Source of the DNA: Nocardioides panaciterrulae
GTDB lineage: Bacteria; Actinomycetota; Actinomycetes; Propionibacteriales; Nocardioidaceae
NCBI RefSeq assembly: GCF_013409645.1
Contig: NZ_JACCBG010000001.1
Coordinates: 3,408,001-3,472,000, forward strand
Direction of reading: 5' to 3'
DNA length: 64,000 nt
The translations under genes and the position numbers were made by a program. Positions 60,101 to 64,000 of the stretch are shown in pieces (the stretch's first letter is position 1; the number at the start of each line of letters is the position of its first letter). The notes under the pieces were generated by a model. The model did no database searches, was not told the DNA's origin, and saw only the letters and a program-made list of their open reading frames with translations.

Positions 60101-61300
60101 TCAGGCCGCCGCGGCGGCGCTGAGCGCGGCCAGCCGGGCGAGCCGGCCGCGGGCGGGCTCGGGGACCAGTGGTGCCCATCGCTCCCAGGCCGCGCGGTGC
60201 GCCGGGGCCACCAGCAGGCGCCCTGCCTCCGCGAAGCCGTGCGGGTTCACCACCGCGGCGGCGACGTAGGGCGCATGCTCGTCGGTCCCGAACGAGCCCT
60301 CGGCCGCCGCGCGCAGGACGCGGTAGGCCGCGCGGCCGATCTCGTCGCGCCCCTGGGCGAGCTGGCGGAGGGTGCTGGCCAGCGCGTCCGGTGGGGTGCC
60401 GCGCTCGAGCAGCTGCAGGCTCGGCACGTCGGTGACCAGCTCGCGGTCCTCGGACCGCAGCAGCGAGCGGTCGAGACGGCCCTCGGCGAACGCGGTCTCG
60501 AGCGCGGTGATCCAGGCGCCGCGCCGGTCTCCGGTCGAGGCCTGGAGTGCGGTCTGCGCGTCGACGGGCAGCGGGCGCGTGTCGAACATCAGCGCGGGCG
60601 TGGTGCCGCTGGGCACCAGCCGGCCGATCAGCCAGCCGTCGGCGTCGGCGAGCAGCCCGGCGCCGAGGTCGAGCAGCTGCACGGAGTGGCCGTCGGCGAG
60701 GTCGCGGACGACCAGCCCGTCGGGCCCGGTGGAGAGGACCCGGAACCCGCCGACCCGGGCGCCGACCCACTCCCGCGCCAGCGCGCAACCGTCCGCGAGC
60801 CGGCCGCCGGCCAGCGTGTTGAGGAACCGCTCCAGCCCGTCGAGCTCGAAGGTGCAGATCTGGTGGTAGGCCCAGTCCTCCCCCTGGACCCCGGAGACCA
60901 GCCGGATCGGGTCGGCGCCGGTGTCGAAGGCGTGCCTCATCTGCTCGGCGTAGAACATCCGCAGGGTGTAGTCGAGCGCCGACCGGGTCGACTCCCGACA
61001 GCTGGTGCCGGCGTCCTCGACGCGGGTGCACTGGTAGGCGGCCCAGCGGGCCCACAGCCACGGCGTCATCTCCGCGGACAGGTCGACCAGCTGGGCCAGC
61101 ACCACCCGGTGCGCGCTGCGCCGGAACATCGGCACGCCCTGGTGGTACTCCAGCGCGGTCTCCGCGTCGCCGGCCCGCTCGGCCGCCAGCGCGCTGGCGA
61201 CGAACGCGTCGTACTCACGGGTCATCAGGTCGCTGATCCGCGGGCCGCGACCGAAGCCTCGGCTCGGGCCGGACGGGGACGAGGGTCTCGGGTCGGTCAT
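60101..61300 (-). CDS. Uncharacterised protein, paralog of the protein at 41107-42309
   Basis: 399 residues. A Pro/Ser/Arg-rich leader precedes a helical body with YDAFVASALAAERAGDAETA and LEYHQGVPMFRRSAHRVV. Later segments WAYHQICTFELDGLERFL and WLIGRLVPSGTTPALMFD align with the protein at 41.1 kb. Both share the plan of a tetratricopeptide-like start, a middle beta part and a long helical end. Nothing catalytic is visible. The ATG lies at the start of a clean frame. Role unknown. Confidence 0.75.
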   Translation of the reverse strand: MTDPRPSSPSGPSRGFGRGPRISDLMTREYDAFVASALAAERAGDAETALEYHQGVPMFRRSAHRVVLAQLVDLSAEMTPWLWARWAAYQCTRVEDAGTSCRESTRSALDYTLRMFYAEQMRHAFDTGADPIRLVSGVQGEDWAYHQICTFELDGLERFLNTLAGGRLADGCALAREWVGARVGGFRVLSTGPDGLVVRDLADGHSVQLLDLGAGLLADADGWLIGRLVPSGTTPALMFDTRPLPVDAQTALQASTGDRRGAWITALETAFAEGRLDRSLLRSEDRELVTDVPSLQLLERGTPPDALASTLRQLAQGRDEIGRAAYRVLRAAAEGSFGTDEHAPYVAAAVVNPHGFAEAGRLLVAPAHRAAWERWAPLVPEPARGRLARLAALSAAAAA

Positions 61301-61395
61301 GCCGCCGAGACAACGCCCTCGACCGGGGCCCCGACAAGACCGATTTCCCGCGCCTGTGGAGAACTCAGCCGCGAAGGACGAGCCGGCGGCGGGCC

Positions 61396-62019
61396 CTACT
61401 TCCAGTGCCAGCTGGCGAGGATGGCGTCGGCGATCGCCGCCTGGTCGGCCGCCGACCGCCTCGTCTCGAGGTCGAGGGAGACCTCGTAGTCCGCGTGGAT
61501 ACCGACGTAGTAGTCCGCCCTCTTCCCGCCCCCGATCGGACCACTGAGGTGCACCATCCGCTGGCCGTCGACGAAGACGGGCTGCTCGACCCGGGGCTTG
61601 CGCGACCAGCCGTAGTCACGATCGGCCTCGCTGATCAATCGCCGGTCACTGACCGACGCGCCGAAGGCGGGGACGACGTTGAACGCGGCCGCGCCGCCGT
61701 CCGGGGCGAAGCCGACGATCGCGGCGGAGATCATGCTGCGCAGGTGCCACCTCGCCGGGACGTGGGCCGTGAAGACGTCGCTGCTGACCTCCTTGCCGTC
61801 GGCGGGCGCGGTCGCCGAGGGCGACCCGGACGGGGATCCCGACCCGGGCGCGGGCGTCGAGGAAGCCCCGTCGGACGCGCCCCCGCTCGTGGCGGCTCCC
61901 GCGGTGGTCCCGAGGGCCCCGCCGTCGCTGCACCCGGTCAGCCCCGTGACGAGCGTGGCCAGGAGCGAGCCGATGAGCAAGCCGTTGCGGCAGCGCCCCG
62001 AGCGCGATGTCGTCGTCAC
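61396..62019 (-). CDS. Lipoprotein of unknown function
   Basis: 207 residues. Signal RNGLLIGSLLATLVTGLTGC with lipobox LTGC, then a 45-residue Ser/Gly/Ala/Pro spacer and a folded domain of about 130 residues (VFTAHVPARWHLRSMISAAI, ending ADQAAIADAILASWHWK). This resembles PsbP/MPT63-like surface lipoproteins in size and edge motifs, without clear homology. GGGGGAC precedes the GTG by five bases. Confidence 0.75.
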   Translation of the reverse strand: MTTTSRSGRCRNGLLIGSLLATLVTGLTGCSDGGALGTTAGAATSGGASDGASSTPAPGSGSPSGSPSATAPADGKEVSSDVFTAHVPARWHLRSMISAAIVGFAPDGGAAAFNVVPAFGASVSDRRLISEADRDYGWSRKPRVEQPVFVDGQRMVHLSGPIGGGKRADYYVGIHADYEVSLDLETRRSAADQAAIADAILASWHWK

Positions 62020-62171
62020 GAGTCCCCCTGTGTTGACTTGGTCGCCCGATCGTAGCCGTGGCCCGCGACCCACCGCGCCGTCGTCGACCGGCCGTCAGCC
62101 GAGGATCGCCCGCGCCCGCCGGGGAGGCTCGACCTTGGGTCGAACCGGTCGGGACCCGAGTCGGGCGAGCG

Positions 62172-62459
62172 TCAGGGCAGCATCCAGTGCGGATGCGTGT
62201 GGTCGCCCTTGCACACGTAGCGACGGCCGCGCGCGTCCCACCCGCTGTCGCCGTAGCTCGCCTGAGGGCAGAACTCGCCACCGCGGATGCACGTGCCCGA
62301 CGAGGTCTGGGTGCACGAGTGGTGGGCGCCCGCGTGGTGGTGGTGGCGGTGATGATGGTGGCGCGCTGCCAGCGAGTGGGTCGGCTGAGCGACGGCGGGA
62401 CCGGCGGCCGTCAGCCCCATGACGGTGGCGGCAATCGCCACGAGGATCCGCTTCTTCAT
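62172..62459 (-). CDS. Small secreted His-rich, Cys-containing protein
   Basis: 95 residues. The signal peptide (KKRILVAIAATVMGLTAAGP then AVAQ) is followed by a His cluster (RHHHHRHHHHAGAHHSC). A compact region with four Cys follows (SCTQTSSGTCIRGGEFC and RRYVCKGDHTHPHWMLP), apt for two disulfides or metal binding. GAGAAGGG lies before the ATG. The His cluster suggests zinc, nickel or copper binding outside the cell; that is inference. A palindrome sits just upstream. Confidence 0.72.
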   Translation of the reverse strand: MKKRILVAIAATVMGLTAAGPAVAQPTHSLAARHHHHRHHHHAGAHHSCTQTSSGTCIRGGEFCPQASYGDSGWDARGRRYVCKGDHTHPHWMLP

Positions 62460-62477
62460 GGTGGCCCTTCTCAGTTG

Positions 62478-62500
62478 ACGTGCGACCCGGTGTCGCACGT
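62478..62500. promoter_or_regulatory. Palindrome upstream of the His-rich protein gene
   Basis: ACGTGCGAC (62478-62486) and GTCGCACGT (62492-62500) are perfect arms around CCGGT, 19 bases before the start codon. It is a candidate operator or a 5'-leader hairpin. A metal-responsive regulator would suit the product but is not demonstrated. Confidence 0.45.
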
Positions 62501-62678
62501 AGCAGGAGGGAGCCTCGACGCCACTTCCAGCGGCATGACCGAGTCGCGGGCCGCAGTCGCCGTGGCACCTGAACGCCACGGCCGAAGTCCCCTCGTCGGC
62601 GGCCCACAGAAGGTCTCGGTCGTGCGCAGCCGCTTCTTGAGCGCAGACGCTGCCGATCAAGGCATCCGCCGGCGACCG

Positions 62679-63443
62679 TCAGCCGAGGATCGCCCGGGCC
62701 CGCCGGGCCATGGCCGCATCGACCATCGATCCGTCGCTCAGCGTGGCCACGCCGGTCGACGACAGCGCCGCCAGGACGTCGTTGGCCCACGCGACCTCCG
62801 CGGGCGACGGCTCGAAGACCGACCGGATCACCGGTACCTGCGCGGGGTGGACCGCGGTGCGTCCCCGCATGCCCAGCCGCCGCCCGCGCCGGCACGACTC
62901 GGCCAGCCCGTCGAGGTCCCGCAGCGCCGGATAGGCCGCCATCATCGGCGCCGGCAGGCCGGCCGCGGCGGTCGCGACGACGACCCGCGACCGGATCCAG
63001 CCGAACGCCTCGTCGCCGTCCATGCCGAGCTCGGCGGCCAGGTCGGCCTCTCCCAGCGACAGCGTGCGCACCGCCGGATGGCGGGCGATGGCCAGGGCGT
63101 TCTCCACGCCGGCCGCCGACTCGAGGATCGCGTGCACCCTCCGGTCCGCCACCGGCTCGAGGTCGGCGAGCGACTCCACCTTGGGCAGCCGCAGGTCGAC
63201 CTGCGCGGGCAGCGTCGCCAGGTCGAACCAGAGCTCCGCGGAGTGCGCGCTGTTCACCCGCACCTGCAGCTCCCCGGCGTACGCCGTGGTCGCGAGCCAC
63301 TGCCCGACCGCGGCCCGGGCCGCCGGCTTGTCCTCGGCCGCGACCGAGTCCTCGAGGTCCAGGATCACGCCGGCGCCGGTCGCCGCCGCCTTGTCGAACC
63401 GGTCGGGACGCGAGCCCGGCACGTAGAGCAGCACCACGCTCAC
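62679..63443 (-). CDS. HpcH/HpaI aldolase / citrate lyase beta-subunit (CitE)-like protein
   Basis: 254 residues of the CitE-type TIM barrel: LLYVPGSRPDRFDKAAATGA, ILDLEDSVAAEDKPAAR (metal-binding acidic residues), LQVRVNSAHS, LRLPKVESLADL and LSLGEADLAAELGMD. Stand-alone CitE-like proteins cleave malyl-, citramalyl- or related CoA thioesters. The GTG overlaps the stop of the CoA-transferase gene (GTGA), so the two are coupled: the transferase would load a dicarboxylic acid with CoA and this enzyme would split it. The substrate is unknown. Confidence 0.87.
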   Translation of the reverse strand: MSVVLLYVPGSRPDRFDKAAATGAGVILDLEDSVAAEDKPAARAAVGQWLATTAYAGELQVRVNSAHSAELWFDLATLPAQVDLRLPKVESLADLEPVADRRVHAILESAAGVENALAIARHPAVRTLSLGEADLAAELGMDGDEAFGWIRSRVVVATAAAGLPAPMMAAYPALRDLDGLAESCRRGRRLGMRGRTAVHPAQVPVIRSVFEPSPAEVAWANDVLAALSSTGVATLSDGSMVDAAMARRARAILG

Positions 63444-64000
63444 ACCGCACCTGCCTCTCGCAGCCGGGCGATCTCCGCGGCGGACAGGCCCGCCTCGGCC
63501 AGCACCTCGTCGGTGTCGGCGCCCGGGTGCCGGCCGGTCCAGCGCACCTCGCCGGGGGTCTCGGAGAGCCGGAAGAGCACGTTCTGCATCACCAGCGGGC
63601 CCAGGTCGGCGTCCTCGACGGTCAGGGCCGTGCCGCGGGCCTGGTACTGCGGGTCGGCGAGCACGCCCCGCACGTCGTAGATCGGGCCGACCGCGGCCTC
63701 GGCCTCCTCGAAGGCGCGCACGACCTGCTCGCGGCTGCGCTCGGCGATCCAGCCCCCGACCGCCTCGTCGAGCTCGTCGGCGTGCTCGGCCCGCTGACCG
63801 CCGGATGCGAACCACGGCTGCTCGATCAGGTCCGCGCGGCCGACCATCCGCAGCACCCGTTCGGCGATGCTCTGCGAGCTCGTCGAGACCGCCACCCACT
63901 CACCGTCACCGGTCCGGTAGACGTTGCGCGGCGCGTTGTTCACCGACCGGTTGCCGGTGCGCGGCTGCACGTAGCCGAGCTGGTCGTAGCCGGTCAGCGG
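63440..64000 (-). CDS. CaiB/BaiF family CoA-transferase, C-terminal part
   Basis: The last 186 residues are in the window; the N-terminus with the catalytic Asp lies beyond it. Visible hallmarks are NAPRNVYRTGDGEWVAVSTS, FEEAEAAVGPIYDVRGVLAD, and the end TGRHPGADTDEVLAEAGLS, all typical of type III CoA-transferases. It overlaps the CitE-like gene by four bases and starts the operon from the right. Confidence 0.9.
   Translation of the reverse strand, partial: PLTGYDQLGYVQPRTGNRSVNNAPRNVYRTGDGEWVAVSTSSQSIAERVLRMVGRADLIEQPWFASGGQRAEHADELDEAVGGWIAERSREQVVRAFEEAEAAVGPIYDVRGVLADPQYQARGTALTVEDADLGPLVMQNVLFRLSETPGEVRWTGRHPGADTDEVLAEAGLSAAEIARLREAGAV

Noticed and set aside
1..64000. CRISPR arrays, tRNA or rRNA genes, prophage, replication origin, riboswitches
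   Set aside because: I saw no repeat-spacer pattern, no tRNA-like cloverleaf, no phage structural genes, no DnaA-box cluster and no leader with a recognisable riboswitch core. Tandem repeats at 1597, 4647 and 35691 lack spacers.

Overview
The window is a 64 kb piece of a very GC-rich actinobacterial chromosome. GTG and TTG starts are common, stop and start codons often overlap as ATGA or GTGA, hairpins after genes lack a U-tract, and several families are typical of the group: WXG100 proteins, WYL and FCD regulators, paired FadE-type dehydrogenases, a NERD-Excalibur protein and an Lsr2-like domain. Gene content and protein wording fit Nocardioidaceae (Nocardioides-like). That assignment is inference. 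I see no rRNA, tRNA, CRISPR array, phage or origin.

Layout. 0-4.7 kb: gluconate uptake and kinase genes with a divergent GntR/FCD regulator, a WXG100 pair bracketed by copies of an intergenic repeat, an old-yellow-enzyme reductase, a TraR/DksA-type zinc-finger protein and TspO. 4.7-16.5 kb: a secreted protein, a hydrolase, Hsp20, a DUF4389 membrane protein, a CHASE3-HAMP sensor without an ATPase domain, a Ser/Thr kinase with a lipoprotein gene, a permuted-papain-type protein, a FUSC transporter and an Mrr_N-like protein. 16.6-25.6 kb: paired acyl-CoA dehydrogenases, a VWA surface protein, RlmC, a MOSC protein and an AceE/transketolase-like enzyme.

25.8-32.6 kb holds the most coherent metabolic unit. 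An AcoR/MimR-type regulator faces an amidohydrolase - DUF59 protein - Zn alcohol dehydrogenase operon across a promoter with two matching palindromes. This resembles the accessory part of binuclear-iron propane/phenol monooxygenase (prm/mim) clusters, but the four monooxygenase genes and the GroEL-like chaperonin are absent. An MFS exporter follows. 32.6-37.6 kb: an SprT-like protein, an ERCC4 nuclease fused to an Lsr2-like domain, and a two-gene toxin-immunity module (helical ESX-type N-terminus with an RNase A-like C-terminus, then a CdiI-like protein).

37.8-50.4 kb: two amino-acid permeases, a family protein with a second copy at 60.1 kb, an HhH-GPD protein, and an operon of PLP decarboxylase, small membrane protein and ketosphinganine-reductase-like SDR. 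A complete ISL3-type insertion sequence follows, with 8-bp target duplications, sitting inside a formerly perfect hairpin. Then come a DUF4234 protein, a conserved hypothetical and a NERD-Excalibur protein. 50.4-57.8 kb: a PSD-family decarboxylase, a second FUSC protein, a secreted lipase, a WYL regulator and a VOC protein.

57.8-60.1 kb looks decayed: a frameshifted SDR gene, the 3' end of an FAH-family gene, and an N-terminally truncated metal-binding-repeat protein reading away from the same breakpoint, then 400 bp with no gene. The window ends with a lipoprotein, a His-rich secreted peptide and a CaiB-type CoA-transferase / CitE-type lyase pair that runs off the edge.
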